Assembly (NCBI GenBank): GCA_947492105.1
Contig: CANLMN010000016.1
Span: 37,536-101,535 of the forward strand
DNA: 64,000 bases
Direction of reading: 5' to 3'
Origin: an uncultured Aquimarina sp.
GTDB lineage: Bacteria > Bacteroidota > Bacteroidia > Flavobacteriales > Flavobacteriaceae
The translations under genes and the position numbers were made by a program. This document shows positions 47,901-56,183 of this stretch, piece after piece; position 1 is the first letter of the stretch; the number at the start of each line of letters is the position of its first letter. A model generated the notes under the pieces. The model made no database searches. It had not been told where the DNA came from and saw only the letters and a program-made list of their open reading frames with translations.

Positions 47901-48238
47901 CAACACCATATACCCAAAAATTAAAAGGAGGTATTGCGGGAGAAGTTGCTCAAATACAGTTTACTATTACAACGGATGATACTTCTGTAGTTCTTGCCCC
48001 AAATCCGATTCAGCATAATGAAATAGTACTTCATTTTACAGAAAATACGGAGTCAACATTCGTTTCTTATAGATTGATGAATGCTGTCGGGATGACACTA
48101 GTAGAGGAGCAGTTAACAATTAATGCTGGAGAAAAATCATTGAGATTTGACACTAGTAATGTTTTGGTGGATAAAGGGATTTATTATTTGATACTTTATG
48201 TAAATGGACAAGAGCAGAGAATCAAGGTTTTGAAATAA
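44954..48238 (+). CDS. T9SS-exported extracellular nuclease with lamin-tail domains
   Basis: Signal peptide to about residue 25 (TNAQT). Two lamin-tail-like (LTD) domains occupy about 26-180 (VFINEIHYDNSGSD) and 196-380 (ILINELDADTVGSD). An OB-fold-like domain spans about 395-570 (VTITGTLTVSDQFGGAAYIQ). The endonuclease/exonuclease/phosphatase domain runs about 590-880, with DIATWNIEWFGDE, VIAVEEIAD (Glu), LGDYNDD and SDHLLVTARL as catalytic motifs. A T9SS tail (VVLAPNPIQHN to QRIKVLK) ends the protein. Probable role: degrading extracellular DNA for nutrient use or biofilm release. The stop codon is joined directly to repeat C1. Confidence 0.9.
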   Translation: MKKTQFYQSCVFAFLFALTTFATNAQTVFINEIHYDNSGSDVAEAIEIAGPAGTDLNGWKIELYNGKNGAVYNTLDLTEILTNDAQGYGFSVLNLPTNGLQNGAPDGLALIDATNTVIQFLSYEGVVTAVNGIANGQTSTDIGVSESSSTAIGASLQLTGTGNTAADFSWEAFSANTYDTINTGQSFGGIVPSIPPSILINELDADTVGSDMLEFIELYDGGKGNTSLDGLLLVFFNGNNNQSYRTISLSGLETTETGYFVIGNEGVENVNFVIPNNSIQNGADAIVLYKETEMNFPNGTGIETENIIDAIVYGTNDADDLELLTLLNQGQLQLNESINSKQDVESLQRIENGTGGARNTETYQAAAPTPGLTNNLDIITPPPSTEIIPIVAARNTALGTTVTITGTLTVSDQFGGAAYIQDKTGGIAVFDERIHGQNNFAIGDSITITGVRDAFQDQIQLSSLTTIVANGVAQKPIVPLVISLSELEQHSGELVQLTNVSFPNPGDLLFGNSNFILRDRSGEGALRIDNEVALVGLAQPTTCDTVIGVVSRFRDFYQLLPRETSDLPCAEAYVPLGGTSTIAKEDTFDIATWNIEWFGDEGNSPASGSPMSDAIQRDSVRTILKKLDADVIAVEEIADDVLFRELVDGLDGYEYILSDAVSSPESSGVKQKVGFIYKTSVVTPKTTRAMFRSIHPAYNGGDTSVLSQYPEGAADRFYASGRLPFLMTADVTLNGKTEVIDLIALHARANNSRNPQQRYDFRKFDVEVLKDSLDTNFAERNVIVLGDYNDDVDETVADVATTVSTFQSFVEDMQNYTIVTKTLSDAGFRSFVSRENMIDHIMISNELNDNYVQNSADVGYQFYDNDYSNTVSDHLLVTARLFIGATEEDQNAITGFTLVNAASNQIIGALENGAEIDVTSLGTSYLSFIAQTSSEKVGSVALTLDGPVSGTRIENSAPYTMFGDIPNLFFGKTLLPGSYTLTATPYTQKLKGGIAGEVAQIQFTITTDDTSVVLAPNPIQHNEIVLHFTENTESTFVSYRLMNAVGMTLVEEQLTINAGEKSLRFDTSNVLVDKGIYYLILYVNGQEQRIKVLK

Positions 48239-48383
48239 TACCAGGCAGAATGTAATTGTAGGCTAAAATAATTGAACTATTTTCGCTAGTTTAAGCTATA
48301 AAATTCGAGCATAGCCTTAGCTATAATTTAATTTTTTAGCGAAAAAAAAGTAGAAAAAGAACCTAATTATTTTTTAATGGTAT
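48238..48383 (+). repeat. repeat family C, copy C1 (complete)
   Basis: 146 bp. It starts ATACCAGGCAGAATGTAATT, continues AAAATAATTGAACTATTTTC, the core GAGCATAGCCTTAGCTAT, and ends AGTAGAAAAAGAACC plus TTTTTAATGGTAT. The first base is the last base of the nuclease stop codon. It matches C4 over its whole length. Confidence 0.75.
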
Positions 48384-48456
48384 ATCATAGGTTATAAGAC
48401 TTTAGACTCCAATTAACAGTATCGTTTTTGGTGTTAGTCAAAAACCATGAATTATA

Positions 48457-48495
48457 AAGCTGAACAATACCAAACGGTATTGTTCAGCTTTTTTT
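48457..48495 (+). terminator. terminator after the nuclease gene
   Basis: Perfect 15-bp stem AAGCTGAACAATACC / GGTATTGTTCAGCTT (48457-48471, 48476-48490) with a 4-base loop AAAC and a T-tract. Confidence 0.9.
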
Positions 48496-48515
48496 GATTG
48501 AAGGAATCCTCATTT

Positions 48516-48566
48516 ATGCCATTTGTTGTTTGAATTTACCGGAAAGAAAAAGTCAAGATGAGTTCT
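48516..48566 (+). repeat. family B fragment, copy B3
   Basis: ATGCCATTTGTTGTTTGAAT plus TTACCGGAAAG matches the inner-right end of B1 and is followed by GTCAAGATGAGTTCT, a word that recurs at 30405, 44757 (reverse) and 58676. Only one end of the element is present. Confidence 0.55.
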
Positions 48567-48601
48567 GTACAAGGATTTGGCTGATATAGTGTATATATAC
48601 G

Positions 48602-48635
48602 AAGAGACCGTCTGTAATACAGACGGTCTCTTTTT
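48602..48635. terminator. bidirectional terminator
   Basis: The stem GAGACCGTCTGT / ACAGACGGTCTC (48604-48615, 48619-48630) with a 3-base loop, A- and T-rich flanks, sits between convergent genes. It follows the first terminator at 48457 by about 145 bases and probably serves the minus-strand lipoprotein gene. Confidence 0.85.
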
Positions 48636-48694
48636 AAAACTATAATAATTTTAGTCATTAGTACTCTTTATTAGTACTAGAACTAGGTGTTTTT

Positions 48695-50101
48695 TTACCA
48701 GTTGTGACTAGAAGAGCTATCTTCTACAGGGCAAAGATTTCCACCATTTTTACTTTCTCCTGATACTAATTCGTAACCAGAGCAATCGTATCCAAATCCA
48801 ATAGGACACTGGCATCCGGTAAACAATTTAGTCCAATATTTTCCATTTGTTTTGATCCATACTTGGTGTCCAAATGTTCCATTTTTAGAACCACCATTAA
48901 TTGTAAACTCTTCTCCAGGAGCTACTTTTTTATTGAAGATGATGGTTTTCTTTCCTTTGATTTTTTGATACACGACTACTTTTGCAGCTTTTTTTGTATT
49001 TCTATGGAAACCTTCATATCTCAGTGTCAGTGTAGTAACTCCTCCATCACAAGGACCACAATCTGGAACTTTGATTGGGCATAAGTTACCCCCTTCAGAA
49101 CTTGTTCCAGACACGATTTCAAAATCTCCACGAGTAAGATTAGGACCGATAGGCATGTCACAACTTGTGTTAAACATGACTTTGGATTGACCATCTATAG
49201 CTACAACGATTCTACGTCCAAAAGTACCGTCTACATTTGCACCAGTAATAGCAAAACTCTCACCTGGATTTACTGTATTATCATAAATAGAAGTAAGACC
49301 AGTAGCAATACTAAATTGGTATACTTGAACTGCTGCTGCTTTAGATCCGTTATACTTTAATACCAAATCAGAAACGCTACCAGTACAAACAGCACAGTCT
49401 GGAATAGTAGTATCAATACCAATTTTGATATTATCGATAGCACCAGAGTTTTGGAATAATAATTCCATTCTAGCAACTCCTGTTGTTGCTGCTAGATCAA
49501 CAAATTGTTTTGCATTATTCTCTCCAGGAGTTAATGTTTGTTCTAGAAGTGTTGTACCATCAGCTCCTAGTAATTTGACTACAGTTTCTCCTCTAGCAGG
49601 GTCATCCAAATCAATAAGATCAAAACCGTACATAGTTACAGTTCCTGTGGTATAATTAGAGAAATCAAGATTATATTGAGTACCAACGTTCCAGCTGTCA
49701 TCAGGATCACTACTATCTAAGTCTTGAGAGATAATAAGTACATTTCCTAGAGCAACATCGTTACTTGGTTGTGCTACATCAGAAGTACCTGGACCACCAA
49801 AAGAAAAATTTGGAGTTCCAAGATCAAAATCATCACCTGTTGGATTCGAGGAGTCAAAGATCATAGCGGTGTTTTGATCCGGAAAATCAGGATTGACACC
49901 GAAAACGTCAATTGTTCCTGTTCCAATGGCAGGAGTAATGGTAGAAACGATAGCACCAGTATTGAATTCTTCAAAATCAATAATGACCATTTCTGACGAA
50001 GTGGTGGTAGTTGGTAATTCATATGTTTCTCCGTTATTCCCGTCGAAATCACATGCAGTTAGCATCAAGGTTGAGGCAAGTAAGCCGTAGATTTTTTTCA
50101 T
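48695..50101 (-). CDS. surface-type lipoprotein with tandem Cys-containing beta domains
   Basis: Lipoprotein signal with Cys16 in LMLTAC. Residues about 40-235 resemble a lectin-like or choice-of-anchor beta sandwich rich in Asp/Asn (DSSNPTGDDFDLGTPNF). Then come two copies of a ~100-residue unit, about 238-345 and 350-460. Each opens with a CxxC (CAVCTG, CGPCDG), contains a VNPGESFAITG- or VAPGEEFTING-type segment, and ends with CPIG plus ...SGxxxxGGNLCP. This matches proteins I recall as DUF7467; I cannot verify this. The function is unknown. It is transcribed convergently with the nuclease and terminated at 48602. Confidence 0.7.
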   Translation of the reverse strand: MKKIYGLLASTLMLTACDFDGNNGETYELPTTTTSSEMVIIDFEEFNTGAIVSTITPAIGTGTIDVFGVNPDFPDQNTAMIFDSSNPTGDDFDLGTPNFSFGGPGTSDVAQPSNDVALGNVLIISQDLDSSDPDDSWNVGTQYNLDFSNYTTGTVTMYGFDLIDLDDPARGETVVKLLGADGTTLLEQTLTPGENNAKQFVDLAATTGVARMELLFQNSGAIDNIKIGIDTTIPDCAVCTGSVSDLVLKYNGSKAAAVQVYQFSIATGLTSIYDNTVNPGESFAITGANVDGTFGRRIVVAIDGQSKVMFNTSCDMPIGPNLTRGDFEIVSGTSSEGGNLCPIKVPDCGPCDGGVTTLTLRYEGFHRNTKKAAKVVVYQKIKGKKTIIFNKKVAPGEEFTINGGSKNGTFGHQVWIKTNGKYWTKLFTGCQCPIGFGYDCSGYELVSGESKNGGNLCPVEDSSSSHNW

Positions 50102-50537
50102 TGTTTTTGTTTTAGATTAAATGATTTTGTTAATAATAAATTAAGGTTTTTAAAGCGCTCAAATATAAAGTGTTTGTCAGAAGTAACAGTCAAAATAATT
50201 TGATTTTTCGGCAAGAATATGATTTAATCGACAAGAGTCGTAATTGTTGTAAAAATGTAGTGTTGTTAAAAAAAAATACTTGGAAGTCATTTATATATAT
50301 TAATTAAATCAAAACTGAGCTGAAATTGAGATTATATTAAGATATTTTTGAGATTCTATGTTCTATTGCGCAAAAAAAATGAGCTGTTGATGTATTGGGG
50401 TGTTTTTTAGAAAACAAAAATACTCACAAAAAAACTTTAGGTTAAAGCTCCATTGTTTAGTGCCCATTTGGATCTAAAGAAATAAATTAATAGTCCAACA
50501 TCGGATATTCTATCAGATATAAAAGAAGAGGTGTCAA
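50102..50537. other. upstream region of the lipoprotein gene
   Basis: AT-rich, with no promoter signal I can support, no repeat copy and no reading frame. Confidence 0.4.
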
Positions 50538-50578
50538 TAAAAAAATCCCAATAATTTGTTCAAAACAAATTATTGGGA
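50538..50578 (-). terminator. terminator of fumC
   Basis: 15-bp stem TCCCAATAATTTGTT / AACAAATTATTGGGA (50546-50560, 50564-50578) with a 3-base loop. The T-tract is on the minus strand (50545-50538), 88 bases after the fumC stop. Confidence 0.85.
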
Positions 50579-50665
50579 ATGATTTTGGATAGTATTTTTT
50601 ATAAAAAAATGAAATGATCTAGACTTTTTTTGAGTCCAAGAAGTTTAGGCCATTTTATTGGTATA

Positions 50666-52063
50666 TTATTTGAGTGATCCAACCATAGCAGCGGGTTGTA
50701 CCCATTCGTCAAACTCGGCATCGGTCAAATATCCCAAAGCGATAGCTTCTTGTTTTAGTGTAGTACCATTTTTATGAGCTGTATTAGCAATTTCTGCTGC
50801 TTTATAGTAACCAATTTTTGGATTTAAGGCTGTAACAAGCATCAAAGAATTATTAAGTAATTCATCAATACGCTGTTGGTTGGGCTCTATTCCAGAGGCA
50901 CAGTGCTCCTCAAAAGAGACACAAGCATCACCTAATAATTGGGCACTTTGTAAAAGATTAGCCGCCATTACAGGTTTGAAAACGTTAAGTTCAAAATGCC
51001 CCTGTAAACCACCAACACTAATTGCGACATCATTTCCTAAGACTTGGGCACAAACCATAGTTAATGCCTCACATTGAGTAGGGTTCACTTTTCCTGGCAT
51101 GATGGAACTTCCTGGTTCATTTGCAGGGATTATTAATTCTCCAATACCACTACGAGGCCCCGACGCAAGCATTCTGATATCATTTGCAATTTTATTCAAC
51201 GAAACAGCTAATTGTTTCAGTGCACCATGAGTTTCTACAAAGGCATCATGTGCAGCCAAGGCTTCAAATTTATTATGTGCTGATACAAAAGGATGACCTG
51301 TAAAATCTGCAATAAATTCCGCTACACGTTTGGCGTAGCCCTGCGGTGTATTAAGACCAGTACCTACAGCTGTACCGCCCAGAGCTAGTTCTGCCAAATG
51401 TGGCAAAGTGTTTTCCAAAGCTTTGAGGCCGTGATCAAGTTGAGATACATAACCAGAAAATTCTTGGCCTATAGTTAGAGGTGTGGCATCCATAAAGTGG
51501 GTACGACCGATTTTTACTACTTCCTTAAAAGCTTTAGCCTTTTCGTGAAGTGTATTCCTTAGTTTTGTAATACCAGGAATAGTCGTAGTTACAATTTTGT
51601 GATAAGCTGCAATATGCATTCCGGTAGGGAAGGTGTCATTAGAGGATTGCGACTTATTTACATCATCATTTGGTTGCAATGTTTTTTCACCTTCACCTAG
51701 TTTTTTACCATTGAGTTGATGTGCACGATTGGCAATTACCTCATTGACATTCATGTTACTTTGTGTTCCGGATCCAGTTTGCCAGATTACCAACGGAAAT
51801 TGATCATCGTGTTTTCCTTCAAGGATTTCATCACACACTTTAGCGATATGTTCTCTTTTTTCGATATCCAAAACACCTAGTTCACAGTTCGTGTATGCAG
51901 CAGCTTTTTTGAGATAAGCAAAACCGTGTACAATTTCTATAGGCATAGAAGCAGGGTTTCCTATTTTAAAATTATTCCGAGAGCGTTCCGTTTGTGCTCC
52001 CCATAATTTGTCAGCAGGTACTTTGACCTCGCCCATGGTATCTTTTTCTATTCTGAATTCCAT
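50666..52063 (-). CDS. fumC: class II fumarate hydratase
   Basis: TCA cycle enzyme hydrating fumarate to L-malate. The fumarase/aspartase signature is [17 protein letters not shown]. Other superfamily motifs are [54 protein letters not shown] and [16 protein letters not shown]. The ATG at 52063 is chosen rather than 52084, since homologues begin at [18 protein letters not shown]; 465 residues. A -7-like TAAATTTG is found 24 bases upstream. Its own terminator marks a single-gene unit. Confidence 0.95.
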   Translation of the reverse strand: MEFRIEKDTMGEVKVPADKLWGAQTERSRNNFKIGNPASMPIEIVHGFAYLKKAAAYTNCELGVLDIEKREHIAKVCDEILEGKHDDQFPLVIWQTGSGTQSNMNVNEVIANRAHQLNGKKLGEGEKTLQPNDDVNKSQSSNDTFPTGMHIAAYHKIVTTTIPGITKLRNTLHEKAKAFKEVVKIGRTHFMDATPLTIGQEFSGYVSQLDHGLKALENTLPHLAELALGGTAVGTGLNTPQGYAKRVAEFIADFTGHPFVSAHNKFEALAAHDAFVETHGALKQLAVSLNKIANDIRMLASGPRSGIGELIIPANEPGSSIMPGKVNPTQCEALTMVCAQVLGNDVAISVGGLQGHFELNVFKPVMAANLLQSAQLLGDACVSFEEHCASGIEPNQQRIDELLNNSLMLVTALNPKIGYYKAAEIANTAHKNGTTLKQEAIALGYLTDAEFDEWVQPAAMVGSLK

Positions 52064-52086
52064 ATATGAATTTGTTTTAGTCAACG

Positions 52087-52094
52087 CAAATTTA
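52087..52094 (-). promoter_or_regulatory. possible -7 element for fumC
   Basis: TAAATTTG on the minus strand fits TANNTTTG, 24 bases before the fumC ATG. No well-spaced TTG was found at -33. Confidence 0.35.
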
Positions 52095-52231
52095 GGGATT
52101 TTGAATACAATATTGTTGTTGTTTTATGCATCTCGAAGTGTTTTTTATGAAAATAGTATTTTGTATGAAAAAATATTATGACATATAAACTAGAGTGCTT
52201 ATATTTGCTAAAAATAACAAATTATACTATC

Positions 52232-52405
52232 ATGTTTGATTTTGATCAATACCTTGGATTTTTAGCTTTTTTGACAATTCTCACCATAGGATTTTGGTTG
52301 ATGATTTTTTTAGTTTCTATTATTCCTTATTGGATTGGTGGAGCGCTAATAGAAAGTTTTAAATTGAAAAGAGAAGCAAAGCGTAAAGCAGAAGAGAACG
52401 CATAG
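52232..52405 (+). CDS. small membrane protein, 57 residues
   Basis: MFDFDQYLGFLAFLTI opens a hydrophobic protein with one long or two short helices (about residues 8-45), ending in a basic amphipathic tail FKLKREAKRKAEENA. The ATG at 52232 is preferred to one at 52178 because it follows directly before the hydrophobic part. No known family. It is followed 14 bases later by a 54-bp perfect palindrome that is probably its terminator, which supports it being transcribed. Confidence 0.6.
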   Translation: MFDFDQYLGFLAFLTILTIGFWLMIFLVSIIPYWIGGALIESFKLKREAKRKAEENA

Positions 52406-52418
52406 TTCTTAACAGACG

Positions 52419-52472
52419 ATAAAACAGAAAAACTCCTAAATTCAATTGAATTTAGGAGTTTTTCTGTTTTAT
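52419..52472. terminator. 54-bp perfect palindrome, probable bidirectional terminator
   Basis: Arms 52419-52445 and 52446-52472 are exact reverse complements with no spacer: ATAAAACAGAAAAACTCC pairs outward with GGAGTTTTTCTGTTTTAT. A- and T-tracts within the stem allow termination in either direction. Confidence 0.7.
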
Positions 52473-52659
52473 GTAATTTTATATATGTACGATTAAAATA
52501 TCAGAAGCTAAGAACCACTAATTATTAATAGTTAAAATTAACCAATGTAGTATTGTTTTTGACATAAAAAGTATTTAAGGTTTTTTAACTAAATTTCTAT
52601 GTCAAAAACAATTTATTTCTTGTAGTGCGTGTTTAAAAAAAGATGTGTCATTATGTTTA

Positions 52660-53019
52660 TTACTTCCCAGAAATTTCTTTGATTTCAGCCAAATAAATTT
52701 CATACTGTTCAGGGGTCATTATTTCACTAATTTTTTCCTGAAAATCTTTTCCTAGTGCTGTTAATTCTGTGTTTTTTGCATCCATATCTATATCGGATTT
52801 ATAGATGGCATTTTTTTTCATTTCAAACTCAATGTTGCGTTCTGTCATCATTTTTGTTTGGTTGACACTCAGCACCAATTTGTCTCTCCATTTGTTTGCG
52901 TTGTGTTTTGCTATTTTTTTTATGCCCTCAGAAGCGTTAGCAATGTCAACCTGCGCACTTGCAGCAGTGTACGTAAGGGTTAAAACGATAGTAAAAAAAA
53001 GTATTTTTAAATTCTTCAT
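52660..53019 (-). CDS. small secreted Spy/CpxP-like protein (downstream copy)
   Basis: Signal peptide (residues 1-22, cleavage after SAAQ-like ASAQ). The mature 97 residues are helical and lysine/glutamate-rich. Two repeats of the LTxxQ type are seen: VNQTKMMTERN and MTPEQYEIYLAEI. That layout resembles Spy-like periplasmic chaperones (family knowledge), but similarity is too weak to name it. It shares architecture with the protein at 53128-53481, 108 bases upstream, so they are probably tandem paralogues. Confidence 0.6.
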   Translation of the reverse strand: MKNLKILFFTIVLTLTYTAASAQVDIANASEGIKKIAKHNANKWRDKLVLSVNQTKMMTERNIEFEMKKNAIYKSDIDMDAKNTELTALGKDFQEKISEIMTPEQYEIYLAEIKEISGK

Positions 53020-53127
53020 GAATGTTTGTTTATTTTGGGAAGGTCTAAATATAGCTTTTTTTGATAAAAGATTAAAATATAACCAAAAAAAAATAGAGCC
53101 CTTCGGATATAATTAAAATATTATCGA

Positions 53128-53481
53128 TTAATAGGGGGTGGGACTGCTTCGTCTTTTATAATAAGCATATTGACTTTCAGATAATATAGTCCGTATTTCT
53201 TCTTTTTGCTTTGCAGCAATATTGTAAAGTTTTTTTGTCTTTTCGTCGATATCTAAGCTAGATTGTAGTACATCTTTGGCCGTTATGGAGTACTTAAATA
53301 TTTTTTTGATTATTCGCTCCGTTTGTTCATCGGTTAGGGATAATTCAATTTGTAATCTAGCAGCTTTTTGTTTGGCTAGGGCTTTGTAAATTTCAATTTC
53401 ATTCTGAGTATTATCAGTTTGTGCAGTACATAATTGTCCTGTAAGTACAAATAGAATGTACAGTGATATAATTTTTTTCAT
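53128..53481 (-). CDS. small secreted Spy/CpxP-like protein (upstream copy)
   Basis: Signal peptide (about residues 1-20, cleavage after QLCTAQ). The remaining about 95 residues are helical with LTDEQTERIIKKIF and LSESQYAYYKR, both of the LTxxQ type, and end in a short basic RRSSPTPY tail. It is transcribed in the same direction as its likely paralogue downstream. A -7-like TACATTTG lies at 53517-53510 on the minus strand, 29 bases before the start. Confidence 0.6.
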   Translation of the reverse strand: MKKIISLYILFVLTGQLCTAQTDNTQNEIEIYKALAKQKAARLQIELSLTDEQTERIIKKIFKYSITAKDVLQSSLDIDEKTKKLYNIAAKQKEEIRTILSESQYAYYKRRSSPTPY

Positions 53482-53509
53482 GTAAAGTCTTTTCCAATTA
53501 CTTTCTGTG

Positions 53510-53517
53510 CAAATGTA
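53510..53517 (-). promoter_or_regulatory. possible -7 element of the Spy-like pair
   Basis: TACATTTG on the minus strand, 29 bases from the start. No -33 TTG with good spacing. The rest of the gap to 53779 shows no feature. Confidence 0.3.
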
Positions 53518-53779
53518 TAGGTGTTTTTAAAAGAGTCCTTTATAGCTGGGTTTTAAAATAGAATTTATTTTGATGTTTTCTTTTTCCTAAAAAATGGATC
53601 AAATTCGCCTATATTTTGTCACTTTTGTTACCTGTAGCACCGCTATAAATTTCTAAAAGTGTCATAGTTTGGTAAAATTTTGTGTCCTTATTCGATTCAA
53701 AACGTAAAATCAAAGGAGCTGCAAAATAATTTTCACTTAATATGTTAATAACTTGTTAAGGCTGTTTGATATTGTTCTA

Positions 53780-54124
53780 CTATTCTAAAAAAGTTTGAAT
53801 CAATTTTGGGGGTCGTCCAACAACTGCTTTGTTGTCAGATAATACTATCGGTCGTTCTATAAGATTAGGGTGTTCATGCATAGCAACAATAATTTCCTTA
53901 TCGGTCATTGTTGTGTTTTTATAGGTGTTTTTCCAAATAGCTTCCGTTTTTCGGACAAGTTCTATGGGTTTTATGTTTAGCGTTTTGATTATTGATGTCA
54001 ATTCATTTATGGATACTCCATTTTTCATATAAAAAATAGTTTCAAAAACCATTCCAGAGTCTTCAAGGATTTTTAAACCTTCTCTCGATTTACTGCAACG
54101 AGGATTGTGATAAATTGTTAACAT
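53780..54124 (-). CDS. arsC: ArsC-family reductase (arsenate reductase, glutaredoxin type)
   Basis: Thioredoxin-fold protein of 114 residues. The active-site Cys10 lies in YHNPRCSKSREGL, the ArsC start, with arginines at the expected later positions (ERPIVL, VVGRPP). In E. coli ArsC, Cys12 with Arg60, Arg94 and Arg107 reduces arsenate through glutaredoxin. No arsR or arsenite efflux gene is nearby, and many family members (YffB-like) are not arsenate reductases, so substrate is uncertain. Single gene. Confidence 0.85.
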   Translation of the reverse strand: MLTIYHNPRCSKSREGLKILEDSGMVFETIFYMKNGVSINELTSIIKTLNIKPIELVRKTEAIWKNTYKNTTMTDKEIIVAMHEHPNLIERPIVLSDNKAVVGRPPKLIQTFLE

Positions 54125-54432
54125 GTTTACGTATTTCTTCTTTGAGATAAGTTGTAATGGGATGCGAATTTCGGTTTTTTATCGTTAAGGACATAGATTA
54201 GTTGTTCCAAAATTTTAAAATACCGATCAAAGACTAGAATTTTCGTCAAGGGAAGAAATGATAGCGCATAGTGGGTAACTTGCTTAAATTGATACTCGAT
54301 ATAATTTCTTCGGGTTTCTAATTTTCATCTGTATGTTATTGGTTTTGGATAAAAAAAAGTTAAATTGACCTCCAGTTTATAAAGCCCTTAGATGGATTTT
54401 TTTATAACAATGTGTCTTTAATTAAGAAATAT
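54125..54432. other. intergenic, nothing recognised
   Basis: Divergent spacer between the ArsC-like gene and the 538-residue secreted protein. No repeat copy or promoter with two matching elements was found. Confidence 0.45.
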
Positions 54433-56049
54433 ATGAAGCAAATAGTAGTCTTGTTTTTCGTTTTTTGTTTTTGTAATAGTGCTCTTGCACAAAAGCCTGT
54501 ATTATCAAGTGATTTTTCTTTAGAGATTAGTCAGCGATACAAGGAAATTAAAGCTGAATCGACATATAATTTCGGTTTTAATCAGCATGTTTTACTTATA
54601 AAAAAAGGGAAAGATCATTTGACACTGCAACGATTCAAACTTGATGGTCTTAAAAAGACGAACGAGGTAAGTCAAATTATAGAGGATACAGGAACTTTTG
54701 TAGGGATGCTACAGATGGAAGACTATGTTTTAGTTTTCTATAGAAACAGTAACAAACTTTCTGTAAAGAAAATTTCTATTATCAGTAAAGTGATACAACC
54801 TACCAAAATAATTGTAAATTCCAAAAGCCACGTAGCAGATAATTTTGGTTTTGAAAGTACATTTGGATTTGCCTCAGAAGGTCGGATTCATAAATTTGCA
54901 GTAAAAAAATCATTCGATGGGTCCAAATTTTTGGTGCAATACCTATTACAACCAGGCTTATTGGCGGATAAAAATAGTAAGGATATCGTAGTTGTGTCAG
55001 TATATGATGCCAATTTGCAGCAATTATGGAATCAACAACTTACATTGCCATATCCTTCCTTGAAGACACAAAAAATAGATTTTGCTATTGATGCTTTGGG
55101 GAATCATTATATGCTGATTAAAGTATTGAAAGAGTTTCCAAAAAATGATTTGGATGCCGTAAAAGAACTACAAGAGTATCATGTAGAAGTACTAAAAACA
55201 ACTATTAATACTGGTACCGTACAAAATCATAAGATAGCGGTAGGAACTAATGCTGTTGAAGAAATGGTTTTGCATCCAGATGCAGAGGATGCTATGGCAG
55301 TTCTTGGTTTTTATAAAAAAGATAAGGATGCAGTGAAAGCCATCGGAGTTTTTACAGCGGCATTGGGAGAAGATGGATCTCCTGTTCAGGTAAAAACAGC
55401 TCCAATACCCACCGAATTAGCCGCAAAACTAGATGCAGATCGTCAAACACGTATAGATAATGGTGATCAAGACAAAGATGATTTGTATGATTTAGAAAAT
55501 CTCAAAATTAATAAGGTACTACCTAATAAGGATGGATCTTTTGTGGTGTTAGCGGAGCAACGATATGTTAACGAGCGTTATATGACAACAGCTACTGGGA
55601 TCAGACCTATGTATACATATTTATATCGAGATGTTATCGCATTCAAAACAACTAGTGATGGTAGTGTTTCTTGGTTTAAAAAACTACCAAAACATCAAAT
55701 AGGAATTAAAGGAAAACGCAGTTTGTCATATACCTACATGAGAGGTACTGGTCATTATTATTTATTGTTTTTGGATGATTTTAAGAACCTTCGTTTGTCA
55801 TTAGATGGTTTTGCTAATAAATTCTTTGAAGGAAAAGGAGGGTATCTATACGTTATGGCCTATAAGATCAATGAAGAGAGTGGAGCGACTGAAAAAATAG
55901 CAGTCATCAATACCAAGGATATCAAAGGACTTAAGCTGAATAGGTTTTTTATGGATAAGATTATTCGGCTATCGGATGCGGATCTTATTATAGAAGGCTT
56001 TGATAATAAGAAGAAAAACTTTTTGATGAAATTATCAGTTAAAAAATAG
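54433..56049 (+). CDS. hypothetical secreted protein, 538 residues
   Basis: Unrecognised. Signal peptide residues 1-20 (LFFVFCFCNSALAQ). The rest is predicted beta-rich with repeated strand-turn-strand units and a few DG/NK turns, like a beta-propeller (for example LLIEGFDNKKKNFLMKLS near the end). No catalytic motif, lipobox or T9SS tail. The ATG at 54433 is preferred over the GTG at 54412, since the signal peptide starts there. It is not part of an obvious operon. Confidence 0.65.
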   Translation: MKQIVVLFFVFCFCNSALAQKPVLSSDFSLEISQRYKEIKAESTYNFGFNQHVLLIKKGKDHLTLQRFKLDGLKKTNEVSQIIEDTGTFVGMLQMEDYVLVFYRNSNKLSVKKISIISKVIQPTKIIVNSKSHVADNFGFESTFGFASEGRIHKFAVKKSFDGSKFLVQYLLQPGLLADKNSKDIVVVSVYDANLQQLWNQQLTLPYPSLKTQKIDFAIDALGNHYMLIKVLKEFPKNDLDAVKELQEYHVEVLKTTINTGTVQNHKIAVGTNAVEEMVLHPDAEDAMAVLGFYKKDKDAVKAIGVFTAALGEDGSPVQVKTAPIPTELAAKLDADRQTRIDNGDQDKDDLYDLENLKINKVLPNKDGSFVVLAEQRYVNERYMTTATGIRPMYTYLYRDVIAFKTTSDGSVSWFKKLPKHQIGIKGKRSLSYTYMRGTGHYYLLFLDDFKNLRLSLDGFANKFFEGKGGYLYVMAYKINEESGATEKIAVINTKDIKGLKLNRFFMDKIIRLSDADLIIEGFDNKKKNFLMKLSVKK

Positions 56050-56183
56050 AGGCAGAGGTCGCTAAATATAGTAGTAATTTAAATCGAATGATATTCAGAA
56101 TGATTGGAGCCATGATAGGTATAAGATAAGTTTCTAATTTTGTTATGCTTACACCAATAATGGAGGGTCTAAAATGTCTTATA

